The notes under the pieces were generated by a model. It was not told the origin of the DNA and ran no database searches. It saw only the letters and a list, made by a program, of their open reading frames with translations. 64,000 nucleotides of DNA from Corythucha ciliata (lineage: Eukaryota > Arthropoda > Insecta > Hemiptera > Tingidae), in contig CM075941.1 of NCBI GenBank assembly GCA_038030265.1, positions 53,793,952 through 53,857,951 on the forward strand. The letters run 5' to 3'. Of this stretch, positions 35,076 to 45,773 are shown piece by piece. A program made the translations under genes and the position numbers. Every line of letters starts with the position of its first letter. Position 1 is the first letter of the stretch.

Positions 35076-36350
35076 CGGTATTATTATTATTATGCAGTGG
35101 GCCCGCACCCGGACTAGCCGAGCCGAAGCGCTTAAGCCGTCACCGGCTCATACGCCATGCGCTTAGGGTCGGACTCGGAAAGACCTAATGCGGATACGCA
35201 AACCTAAGGACGGCATTCACAAACTGAAGGACTCGGACTCCCTCGGTCCTCGAGAATGTGATGTGATGCCTGTCAACCTATCTGTATCAAAAATGCGGAA
35301 ATAACCTGCGGCTAATAACCTAAGCAGTTGATGCCCATAATAATAGTACTTAAAAAAAAAAAAAAAAATCTCCGCATGCCTCTGCTTAATGATAGCAGCC
35401 ACATCGTCGCCTCCCTGTCCCATTCCCGAATGCATGCCCTCGCTTATCGACAGGCTTATAGGCTATTCCAACTCCTGGTGGCCTTCCTATCTGCCCAATC
35501 CTTTATCTGGGCTCTCCCCACTGTCTTGGAGACCGCAATAATCGGCTCAGGTCCCCATACTTCTTTATTTGCCCCCTGTTTCGTCATTTTGCCAGCTTTC
35601 TCATTCCCCTCGTATCCTCTGTGTCCAGGGATCCACGCAAGGGTCACTTCATTTCCCATTCTCTGTAGCCTTGTGATGCCCCGTCGACAGTCCGCCACCA
35701 AGGCCGACTGCACCACCGGCCCGGCCACCGCCCCCAGGGCTGCGCGGCTATTCGCGTAGATCACCACCCCCCTAAACCTCACATGCTTCCTAATTAGCTC
35801 CAGGACACAATCATTTATCGCGACGACCTATGCCTGAAAAACCGTACCCAACTTTCCTAGGGGCCAACAATCCCCACCTTCAAACACCGGTATCCAGAAT
35901 CCAGATTCTGTCATCCCCGATTCCAACTTGGACCCAGCACATCCGTGAAGCAATTCAAGGTTCCCTCTTGCACCCTTAATTCTTCTCTCGTACTGACTCG
36001 AATCCGTATCTTCCTTCCCAATTTCAATCGCTTTACGGTTTTGTTTTGTCGCTCCTCATCTGGGTGAAGGCGCGGCCCTCTGGAGCTCCGTCCTAACCTA
36101 ACCGCCCATTTCCCATGAACTTTCAACCCATAACATGTTTCCATTGCGCACATCTTGACCTCCAAATATAGGGGTCACAGCCGAAGCAACATTTCCATCG
36201 CTGCTGTTGGAGTAGTCCTGAAGGCCCCAAGAGCCGCTGGACCATACCGAGCAACTCCCGCCCCCAAGGACCACTCCATAGCTTTCCACCAAGCCAAAGC
36301 CCCATACAATATTCTGAGCCTAATTATACCTGTGTACAACCACAACATCC
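35076..36350 (-). mobile_element. LINE 3' fragment with defective RNase H, trinucleotide tail
   Basis: On the - strand, 35782-35456 encodes an RNase H-like stretch: VVIYANSRAALGAV, then LAWIPGHRGYEGNEKAGKMT. The Asp expected in the YADS/SDS position is Asn (YANS), so the nuclease would be inactive. Downstream, 35435-35217 resembles the C-terminal LLRLL.GHYRIF...ESES region of I-type LINEs. The 3' end has a conserved-looking stem region and an (AAT)n tail at 35079-35092. The fragment is 5' truncated and lies inside the Harbinger element. The upstream limit is approximate. Confidence 0.6.
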
Positions 36351-36608
36351 GATGAGGGGTTAGGCTAGAAGATTGCGACAGCGTGACTGAAGGAAAGATT
36401 GTTCAAACAGCTCCTAGACGCTCAGTCGCCCTTTTCAGTCGACTGAGTAAATCAAACTTTCTTTCAATCTTCTTCAGTGATTGACTCAATCGTAAAACAC
36501 GCTTCTAAACGGTCAATCATGACTGTCACAGTCGATTGATCCACCACGTTTGATCAAAAGATTGACCGTCTAGGGGCTCCTTTAGATCCGCAATGCTCTG
36601 CCAACCAT

Positions 36609-37286
36609 ATGAAAGTCTCAACCACATTGTCATTGTCCTATACAGTTCAGCCCCAAATCTTTTCCCACCCCATCTCCAAACACACAATTATTACAAGCGA
36701 AGGGTTCTTATTTAAGTTAGGCCACCGAACTCAATATATTATGTGCGCTATGCGGGTTACTGCATAACCTCAAATTCAGATTTCAAGCAAGGATGTATAT
36801 TGTGAGACGAAAACGCCGGTTACCAATGGTACGTGCGTTCTGGCTCGAGATTATAGGGGAGTGGAGCTACGTCAACGAGACTAGAGGACTAGAGGGGAAA
36901 AAACTGATACCTTTTAGGCCGTATTAAAGGAAAATGATACTTCGTATATTCACAAATAATAATAATATCTTCGAAAGAAATTTCCACAAATAAATATTAC
37001 TCACGATGGAGTCGAGGAAAAGGAGCGAGGAAAAGAAGCTTTGAGGCGACGGTGGCTCGGACGGAACTGCCTTTCTCTCCGAGTCCGATAAGGGTCCTTT
37101 CGTCCTTCTTCCCAAGTCTGATCGTTTGAAGAGGGGGAGGGGGTGTCGGAGCGATTGTGAGTTGTTCCTCACAAGTGTATAGAGTAATTTACGTAAATTC
37201 TTTACATCGTTATAAACGAGTAAAAAATGTTGAAATTCACATCACTTTTCATAGTCCCCACTCCACCCCACTGCTTATAATCATGT
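36609..37286. other. Intergenic, no gene seen
   Basis: AT-rich spacer between the hAT element and the next inverted-repeat element. Short open frames only. Confidence 0.4.
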
Positions 37287-37288
37287 TA

Positions 37289-37956
37289 GGCCGGCGACAC
37301 ACTGAAGCGATTTTAAGCGGAGCGACGCGACAGAAAATCGCGTTTAAAAAAAGCGGATGTCGCGGATAAAAGGGGGTGACACACTAGAGCGGAGCGACAA
37401 GAGTTCGGTCTCTGCTCAGTAGGACCTGAAGGAGGAGGATGATGTTCTGTATTATGCTCCTCAATTAACTGTTATCCGTGTCCATCATCATCAGAATATC
37501 ACAAGTCTATCACAATTTCTAAATACAAATGGCACCCTCAACAGTCTCGGCTTGAATACGGAATTTTAATTGACGCTTCTTCCATACTTCCACTCCTGCC
37601 GAATGACCCAGCTCAAAAATATAACAGTATACATGCATGAAAGAAAAGTGCATATACCTACTTAATAAAATTGATGATCTTGCAAGTATTTCTCTTGAAG
37701 CCCTTTATTTCATTCTTCTAGCGCTGAAGAGAGTCAGTCTCCTTTACTATGGCAAATAAGGGTAGAAAGAGGTGAGGAGTCGAAGGGGCGACAGAAAAGT
37801 TGTCGCGGCATGACGGCGGACGAAAAATCGCCCACCTCCGCCCTTGAAACGCTACCGCACTAATGTGGCACCTCATCACGTTTTAGTGTGTTGCCGGGTC
37901 AACGCGATAAAAAATCGCATCGGTTTGCGATTTATCGCTTCAGTGTGTCGCCGGCC
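37289..37956. mobile_element. 668-bp inverted-repeat element flanked by TA
   Basis: Starts GGCCGGCGACACACTGAAGC and ends with its reverse complement. TA is present on both sides (37287-37288, 37957-37958). Subterminal second copies of the motif occur (GTGACACACTAGAGCGGAGC near 37376; CGATAAAAAATCGC near 37905). No coding frame. TA flanks suggest Tc1/mariner-like mobilisation, but with TTA/TAA context PIF-type cannot be excluded. Confidence 0.75.
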
Positions 37957-38181
37957 TAACACTCACAGTCAGCGTGGGGCCGGCTCCTCATTTGACAATG
38001 AGGATTTTGTCCGAGGACTTATAAACCATGTGCGGCTCGAATCGAAGCAATTTGAAAAAAATTACCGTAAAAATCGCCCTGGGCAATATTGGCGAAAATT
38101 TAAAATCGGACGAAACCACGTATCCTGGGGTTTTACGATCAGGCCAGCGTTTGGCTTGTTTTCAGAGGGGGCCGTACGAAT

Positions 38182-38625
38182 TGTAACGCCCTAAAAAGGG
38201 CGTTATGTTAAGCGATAGAGAAAAGGAGCTCGGTCCGGGAAATTGTTCACCGCTCGGTGAATGAACCCGGCGAGCTCAGGGACGAGCGGGAGAGAACGAC
38301 CCGATAGCGTCAACAAATCCTTGAGGAAACTGCTTGTTATCCACAACACTTAGGGTTTTACAAACATGTCCTCGGGGGTTTAATATAAAAACCCAGGGGG
38401 GACGGAGTCGAGGGCTCTGCGAGAGTCGGGGGACGCACATCCGTGCAGGGGGGGCCGAAGCCTCGCGACCAGCCCTCGCGCCAGCTCGTGTACACGCTAA
38501 ACGCAGGCCTTCGGGCCTGGGGAAAGGTGAGTCAGACTGTAAATAATAAATGTACATCACGGGGTAAAGGTACCTCTTTGTTACTCTTTGTCGACTCCCT
38601 GAACCCACACCCATGCGGCGGTACA
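38182..38625 (+). repeat. 5' LTR (444 bp)
   Basis: Begins with the small inverted repeat TAACGCCC..GGGCGTTA. A TATA-like TTTAATATAAAAACC lies near 38380 and AATAAA near 38545, as expected for promoter and polyadenylation signals. Confidence 0.85.
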
Positions 38626-40194
38626 TTGGTGGCAGCGGCGGTCCGTTGGTCCAGGTTTCGTCCCCCCCCCCCAACGGTTAGGGTACATTGGTTTCGTTCC
38701 CCCCGGGTGGTCTGTTAGGTTTTTCATTGGTTGTTGGTTGGACCGAGCGGTCTGTCCATCTTTACGTTGTTTTTTGGGTTGCTTTGTCGTTTTTTTGTGG
38801 TTGCGATTTTTGTGTGTATCTAGACTAGGGTGAGTTCTGTTTACTTTGTTGTTTTTTTTCCTTGTTCGTTTTTGTTCTTTTTGTAGGCATCCGCGTCACT
38901 CGACGTGATTCATTCATTCATTGAAACCCGACCCCCGAGAACGAGGGTGTTATAATGAGTTATTGGATTTAACAGCGGACGGATTCCGCGGAACTAGGTG
39001 GAAACGAGGAGGTTCTCACGAGTAATTTTTAGTTTTAAGTTGGGCCAGGGGGGTTTCTGTCGTGGTTTTTGGCTGGCACTACAGGGTTCGACTGGGTTTG
39101 AAGCCGGCGTGAAGTCTTGTCAGTTTTTCTTATTTCGCAGTTGGTTTGATTACTAGTTGTTAGTTTTGCTTTTCTCTTATTGTTTTTGGTGATGTCAGGT
39201 GAGAATTGCCGGAGAGGGGGGAGGAGCTTGAAATGTTCGGTTGTTTGTTGTGTTGTTGTTCTGCAAGTTCTAATTCTTTTTGGGAGGAGAGATCTTTTGT
39301 TTCTTCTGTTCCAGGAGGCGTTTGGTTGGTATTTGGGCGGGGTCACTGGTCTGGGTCCTTTACATATATCAGGGGAGCGGCGTTGGTCTGTTATCACGCA
39401 TGGTACGGCTCTTCTTGTTTGGCACGATGGTTTGGAGGAACGGCGGGCGTCGAAGGAGGTCCAGGGCGATTCTGGGCATTTTGGAAATGGTCTCCGTGTG
39501 ATGGGGGGGGGGCAGTGGTCCGTTCCGTCGGCCCAAGCACAGGAACGAATGATGCGACGCATGGGCTCGGGAGGTTTTCAAGCCCTTCGGCGCAATGGAT
39601 CGATTGGCGGCCCAGCTGGTTTTCTTCTTTTTTCTCGATGATTTATTCGTCTATATCTATTTGGCTGTTGTCAATATTTCGTTGTTTTTGGTTTGTACAG
39701 GTTCTCCTCCTCATGGTTTCGGTGGTTTGCGGTGTGTGGAACGTGGCTGGCAAAGGGCTGTGGCATTTGGTTTTCATTTTGGGGGGTATAGAACGGTGTT
39801 CAATAGCGAAAACGTAAGGGGCGAAATTGGGAGGTAAATAGAAATCGAAATTCCGAGGTGTTGTGGGACATAGCAGGATTCTCAGTGGTGAGGCGGCGTC
39901 GAGGGCCGTTCTCTTCAAGGAGGGAATCGGCCTCCTTGCTCGTCTTGGCGAGTATGACACCCCTCCCCTTTCGTTGGTTGGTGAAGAAGAACTTTTTTTG
40001 AGGCCATCCCCTTGTGTAGGCCGTCGAGCAGCTGGACCTTGCCCTTTGTGCGTGCCTGAATGTGAACCCCACCAGAGAACGCCGGGAGTGACGGGTGAGA
40101 GTTCCGGCCGGAGGAGAGGTGCCAAGCCGGGCACACAAGGTGTAGCAGGCTGTTTGTGCGCTGGCGGGACGCAGCGCCGTGGAGGTGGGGGTGA

Positions 40195-40655
40195 TGTAAC
40201 GCCATAAAAAGGGCGTTATGTTAAGCGATAGAGAAAAGGAGCTCGGTCCGGGAAATTGTCCACCGCTCGGTGAATGAACCCGGCGAGCTCAGGGACGAGC
40301 GGGAGAGAATGACCCGATAGCGTCAACAAATCCTTGAGGAAACTACTTGTTATCCACAACACTTAGGGTTTTACAAACATGTCCTCGGGGGTTTAATATA
40401 AAAACCCAGTGGGGACGGAGTCGAGGGCTCTGCGAGAGTCGGGGGACAGCGAGTCGGCGACGCACATCCGTGCAGGGGGGGGGGGCCGAAGCCTCGCGAC
40501 CAGCCCTCGCGCCAGCTCGTATACACGCTACCGCAGGCCGTCGGGCCTGGGGAAAGGTGAGTCAGACTGTAAATAATAAATGTACATCACGGGGTAAAGG
40601 TACCTCTTTGTTACCCTTTGTCGACTCCCTGAACCCAGACCCATACGGCAGTACA
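40195..40655 (+). repeat. 3' LTR (461 bp)
   Basis: Near-identical to the 5' LTR. The main difference is an extra segment of about 12 bp (AGCGAGTCGGCG region, 40448-40460) and a longer G run, plus a handful of substitutions, which implies a fairly recent insertion. Confidence 0.85.
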
Positions 40656-40659
40656 GAAT

Positions 40660-41310
40660 TTTCCAGCAGCAGACAGCTGTCCCACTATCGACATCCCTAA
40701 AACCTTGAAGTAAAAAAAAAAAGCAAAAAAACTTCGTATCCTGGAGTTTTACGATCGGGGAATGAGCGAAAATTGAAACGTATTTTTGATCAGATTCCCG
40801 GCGATTTGGCTCGTTTTCCGGGGCCACACGATTGTTCCTGCGACCACGCAGTCGACAAGAAAGAGCCTTGGACGCCTTGATCACTCTCGAGTCAATAAAT
40901 CGGCTGAAAACGACGAAAATCACACTTTGAACATCTCAAACAACAGCCAATAAACTGAAAATGGCATTCCAAAATTTGAATTTCCTAATTTTTCTGCTGG
41001 CGTAAAGGAAATTCAAAGGCGAGAAACCAATACTGTGGCTACTCCGCAATGGGCAGGTAACTCGGGCCAAGAAATTAGGGTGAGGGGGAGATGTTATAAG
41101 TGGGATAGTGCGGAAAGGGGTAATCTCATCCACTGCGGCACGTAAAGTTGAACATTGATAAAAAAAACTCACGGTAAAGTGCTCCTTATTTCGCCTTTTG
41201 TGTACCTTTTATCGACGTTTTCTTCTCTTTTTTTTTTAAATATTCCATTTTCGTAGCATATACGACCTTTTTTTTCCAGAAATTTTTACATGAAAACACT
41301 GTTACGACGT
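40660..41310. other. Spacer and 3' UTR side of TRPA copy B
   Basis: No gene recognised. 40735-40830 resembles 24540-24700 and 38110-38170 (phrases like CGTATCCTGG.GTTTTACGATC), a dispersed repeat of unknown kind. Confidence 0.4.
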
Positions 41311-44300
41311 CTAACATCGTTGATAGTCAACACCTGTAGTAGTTACTTGTCGAGACCGTAACTCCGCTAACAGCGACGTCAACAGATCCTTCAATTCATC
41401 GTCATTTCTACTCGGCGCGTGAGGCGCCGCTGCCAAGAGCCTTTTATCGACCGTTTCGGTTAAAAATTCTATTTTGCGGGCGATATCCTGAAGGTTGGTT
41501 GAAGTTTGAACTTCGTCGTTTGTTTTAATAAAGGTCCATGCCTATAGTAATGGGTGGGAAGGGGGTTGGGGGCCAGTGTATTGTGAGTCAAGAGTTAATC
41601 GAAGAATATAAAAAGAGAGGAGATTGTTTACTCGTTCAATAATGGCGTCTCGCAGGGGTTTCGGTAGTTTGGCCACGTCTTTGTGAAGCGGCCGCGCTGG
41701 TCGAATGACCGTCGACTCGGGGACGGCACGCTTTCGATCGAATGTTTGCTGGTAGCGCTTGGGAACGAGTTTTCTGAGATTTCTATTGTACAGGCAAAGC
41801 TCCAGGAGGTTTAAAAACGTGATTTGTTTCGCCAGCCTTTGAGTTTTCCCTGGTGGGTGTAGACAGAGGGGGTGGTATTATTAAAACGTGTCACGGAGAG
41901 AAAAGGGGGCCGGACATTATACCCTGTGCTTCTAGCTCGGCGATATCAGCAACGGCGAGACCAACCATAAGGTTCATCATGACGATTGAAACGAGAATCA
42001 TGAAGAACACGAAGACGATTCGACCCAAAAATGATACTGTCGTCACGGTTTTAATTTCAGAGAACATGTTCTCGTAGTCAAATTCGAGGGTCATTACAAT
42101 CACCTTGATGATGGCGGTGAAAAGATTCGGAAATGGATCGCGAGCTTCGAACAGTATGAGGAAGGAGAAGGCAAAGCCCACCATGAGACAGGTGAACGAG
42201 AGCAACACCTAATTTCACCCTGTTAATTGAGTTTAAAAAAACAAGCAACGATCTTACTTTAATAACGTTCGAAGCGACTTTTGTGAACATCAAAACGTAG
42301 AAGCCCCACTGTGGACACCGCGATATCATGAAAAGCAGTTCGATCCACGACAAAAGAACAGCGACTGAAGTGATGTAGTGACCCCAAGAGCTGAGCATCA
42401 TTCTTGGAACGCTGACAATTCCAACAATTAGGGCACAAACGATACCCGTCCATTTGAGCCAAGACTCGCAATCCATGAAATAGTATCGTTGTAGTTGACT
42501 TGCGTGAATCACTTCCTTGGTAGTGGAGGGAGGGGGAAGAAAAATAAAAATTAAGCGAATCGTTTTTAAGGCGTTGTCATAAACTCACCAAAATGATGAT
42601 GGGCAGCAGCGAAGACAGCATGACAGTCCGCGCGATATCAGCACATATCAACCATACCAAAACATAGGTGCGTTCCACGTACATGAGGTGTGCAAGGGTG
42701 GTCAACGAGAACGTTAAAGTAATGTAGAGACTCATGATGACCATAAAGAAAAATCGCAATTTTTTCCACTTTAAATAAATAAAAGTTTCGACTAGAGGGT
42801 GTAGGAGCATGCGTGCTTGAAGACTCCCTTTTCCGTTGTTCAGAATGGCGTTCAAAACTCGCAGTTGTCTGTTTAACTGGCCGCCCGGGACGAGAAGTCC
42901 ATACTTTAGGGTTACCTGACTTTCGGCGTCAGTGAGGGAGAATCTATTGACTTCAATGCTGGAGTCAGCGACTTTTTCAAGTAAGTCGATTGGTTTGGAT
43001 ACGCAGTTCATGATGATGTCTAGAGCGGTCTTTTTACGGCCACCATTCTCCGAGACGTCGGCAGCCAAGTCCGCCCCTGATTCAAGCAAATGAGTGACGC
43101 AGTCACCGCGACCATTACCACCGGCGACGTGAAGCGGTGTCCAACCTGAAGCGTCAGTCGCGTCAATGCCTTTACTACCGACGAATTTCACCAGTTCAAC
43201 GACGGCGTTTAAATGACCATTTTTCGCCGCTAGATGAAGAGGTGTCGAGGCGTCATCATTCAGTGTTCGACAGAGAACGTCGCAACCTCCTTTGAGAAGG
43301 CGGTCGACACAGTCGGCAAACCCATTCTCGGCTGCTATGTGTAGAGCGGTGAAGCCGCCCCTTTCTTCGCGACAGCGAACGTTCCGTAACGATGAAGCGA
43401 CACTGGGATCGCTCAGTAGGAATTCGACTACGTCGGGCGAATTGCCCCAGGCAGCAATATGGAGAAGCGTGACGTCTCCCGGTAGTGAAATCGACCGGTC
43501 GGCATTATGCTCGCAGAGTAGTCGAACGCAATTCAAGTGTTTCGCCTTAACCGCTCTGCACAGCGGAGTATTGTAGTAGTCGTCACGATACTCTAAAACC
43601 TAAAAAACCCAAGCGTTTTATTTCACGGAACCTCACCACATTATCTTGTCCTTCTACCCTCAGAGACTCCGGAATTGACAGCAGCTCTTGTAAAATTGCG
43701 TAACTTCCTCGACCAGCCGCTAAATGAAGAACAGTCTCGTTCGTATTACACGTCTTTCGCGTGTCAGCCTCCATTTCCAACAATAACTCGACCCCGTTCG
43801 GCCATTCTTGTAATACAGCCAAATGAAGCGGCGTCCTGCCTTGGTTGTCCCTAACGTCTACACAACTCTTGTTGTAGTTGATCATACATTTTAGGGGCTC
43901 GAGCAACCAGCACCGAACCTAAAAATTGTAAAAAAAAAAAAAAGTACATAAATAAAAAGGAGACGAAAGACAGTGCTAAAAAAACGTAGGTACGGCCAAG
44001 TGTAGCGGAGTTTCTCCCTGGGCATTCCATGTGGTTAAACTGGCCCCTTTTTCTAGGAGGCACATAATCAAATCCAAATCTTCATTGCCGACGGCTGTGT
44101 GCAGCGCTGTTACGTTCATTTTCGTTTGATTTTTCACCGAGCCCTGTTTGGGTATCATTTGACTCTGCGGAAGTTTGGCTCCGTTCGATATGAGCACGTT
44201 GACAATACGGTGGACAGAGTTTATCTCACGGTGGTGGCTTAGGCCCTGCGCACTGCTTCCAACCGTGGTCGGAATTGTGAGTCTGACGTTTGAAAAAGGT

Positions 44301-45773
44301 TGGCGCACTTCAAATATTCCAGAAACGTCCAACGGAGTCAGGCCGTCTTTGTCGCGAGCGTGAACGTCGGCTCCTTCGTCGATGAGAAATTCGACGCATT
44401 GACAGTGTGCTTTTGAGGAGGCGATATGAAGGGCCGTACTGCCCGGTGTGATGCATTCTGGAATCTTCAAACTCGAGTTTTACAAATTCTACCCCTCCCC
44501 CCCCATCACCAAAGCCAATAACCTACGAGTTTGTTCAAAATGTCGTGGTCGTGATTCCACGAGTCGAGCGTCGTTATGTCATTTGACGGCTCTCGACTGG
44601 GATCGACGGGAGCGTCAATTAGATCCCGGTTCGTGCTGAACAGAAGGGAGCGCAGAAGTTGTAAGTGACCACCCCAGGCGGCCAGGTGAATCGGTAGGCG
44701 ACCATAGCGGTCACGAGGGATGGGATTTGCTCCGCAACTGAGAAGAAAGTCCGCAAGAATTGTGTCGCCTCGGTGAGCGGCCAAGTGAAGAACGGAGACG
44801 CGATTCGAGCGACACGTAGCATTGCAAGAGGCTCCTGAATCTTTAATTAGACTGTCGGGGAAATGAACCAAACTTAATACAAATATTTGTGACTCCCTCC
44901 CCCCACGCGAACACGGCCCCTCCCCCCTTTCTCTAACCGACCCAGAGTTTGCTTTGATTCTAATCAGCCACGTCTTCCTGAAGGGAAACTCCTTCAAATC
45001 TCCTTGAATTTCCCACTTTGTTCCCAATATAACACCCGTATTTTACAAGGTTCTTTCAACATCTCTTTAAGTCGACTGTCTGCTCCCTATTCAATCACCT
45101 CCCCCAGGGCTTTAAATAATCTTCTTAGCCTTGAACTTGGGTTTCACGTGCTTTTAGGGATCTTAAGCACTTTCGTCTAATAAGAAGTGCATGGGATTGT
45201 CAAGGGGGGGGGGTTAATTAAAATGAACACGATTTAGCATTTAGAGAAACCGGAATCTTGTTTTCCTAATCTCAACTGATAAACTTTGTGTGTCATCTTA
45301 CTGTAAAACAACTCAAGTGTAGGTCAGGCATTCGTTAGGTGAGAACCTTTAAAAGGTAAGAATTGCTTCTTCTGAGATGTGAATTACAATTTTATTTGCG
45401 TAAAAATATGAACAATTAACTCCTGGAATTTTGCGTGAGTCATTAGTTGATTGGAATTGATGGGGGGGGGGGGTTCAAATCCTAGAAAGAATGACTTAAA
45501 GCAATCGTTTCCGGGGTGTCTATCGTAACAATTTGTGTTCTATCTCTCTCTCACACTCTCTCACCTTACGACCTGCTCTAAATCCCCTCGGTAAGCCGCA
45601 GCAAGAAGCTCAGCGTTCAACCGCTCTTTACGCCTGTCCAACCGACTTTGTATCCTGTAACCACCGCAGTCACTACCACCGTCAACTGACATTGAACTCG
45701 CGGTCGATAGACGTTGTCGATTGGCGATCGTTTCGTCATCACCGACAATTAGACTGTACCGCACGTCGTTCAT
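41311..45773 (-). CDS. TRPA-type ankyrin TRP cation channel, copy B
   Basis: Paralogue of copy A on the opposite strand. Exons in coding order: 45773-45565, 44851-44527, 44464-43994, 43918-43637, 43599-42589, 42515-42258, 42208-41923, 41849-41632, 41541-41311; 1097 codons, all junctions GT-AG and in phase. About eleven ankyrin repeats lie between residues ~85 and ~620 (SVLHLAAHRG, TALHIASSKA, TPLHLAVLQE, TALHIAAENG, TPLHLAAKNG, TPLHVAGGNG). Pre-S1 LLHPLVETFIYLKWKK is followed by six hydrophobic segments and the pore/S6 signature VMTLEFDYENMF ... MNLMVGLAVADIAELEAQ. The C-terminus has a coiled-coil-like helix (NLQDIARKIEFLTETVDKRL). Compared with A it has an extra intron in the ankyrin region and lacks A's 45-bp pore intron. 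Expected role: stimulus-gated cation entry in the plasma membrane. Confidence 0.92.

Larger units (their letters stand above)
31055..36581. mobile_element. PIF/Harbinger DNA transposon, 5.5 kb, with both genes
   Basis: Termini AGGAGCCCCTAGACGGTCAA are identical over 22 bp at both ends, and TTA flanks it at 31052-31054 and 36582-36584. The right end carries further diverged copies of the terminal phrase (36410-36540). It encodes a DDE transposase on + and a MADF DNA-binding protein on -, the standard two-gene set of this superfamily. Three later insertions lie inside: a Mutator-like MITE (32629-32916), a 508-bp inverted-repeat insert (33022-33529) and a LINE 3' fragment (about 35076-36350). 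Both genes are damaged. Confidence 0.92.
30332..36600. mobile_element. hAT-type element with GGATCT motifs, interrupted by Harbinger
   Basis: Ends CAGAGCTTGACAAGATCC (30332) and, reversed, CAGAGCATTGCGGATC (36600). The 8 bases outside are CCAACCAT on both sides (30324-30331 and 36601-36608). Subterminal blocks of GGATCT/AAATCC motifs lie at 30345-30490 and 30895-31050. A Harbinger element sits 19 bp from the right end, so the original element was only about 740 bp and non-autonomous. CAG ends plus an exact 8-bp duplication support hAT. The short-motif layout parallels the TAATTAC blocks of the element at 5112-15453. Confidence 0.8.
38182..40655 (+). mobile_element. Coding-free LTR retrotransposon (LARD/TRIM-like)
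   Basis: Two long direct repeats (38182-38625 and 40195-40655) each start TGTAACGCC and end GTACA. The 4-bp GAAT flanks both (38178-38181 and 40656-40659). Immediately after the left LTR is TTGGTGGCAGCGGCGG, a TGG-starting primer-binding-site candidate. Before the right LTR is the purine tract GGAGGTGGGGGTGA. The 1569-bp interior has no gag, protease, RT or integrase similarity on either strand, so it depended on another element. TG..CA ends with a 4-bp duplication suit the Gypsy or BEL groups. Confidence 0.85.

Noticed and set aside
38622..40194. Proteins encoded in the interior of the LTR element
   Set aside because: Several 70-200-aa frames overlap on both strands, Gly/Trp- or Pro/Arg-rich from skewed base composition; none resembles gag or pol.
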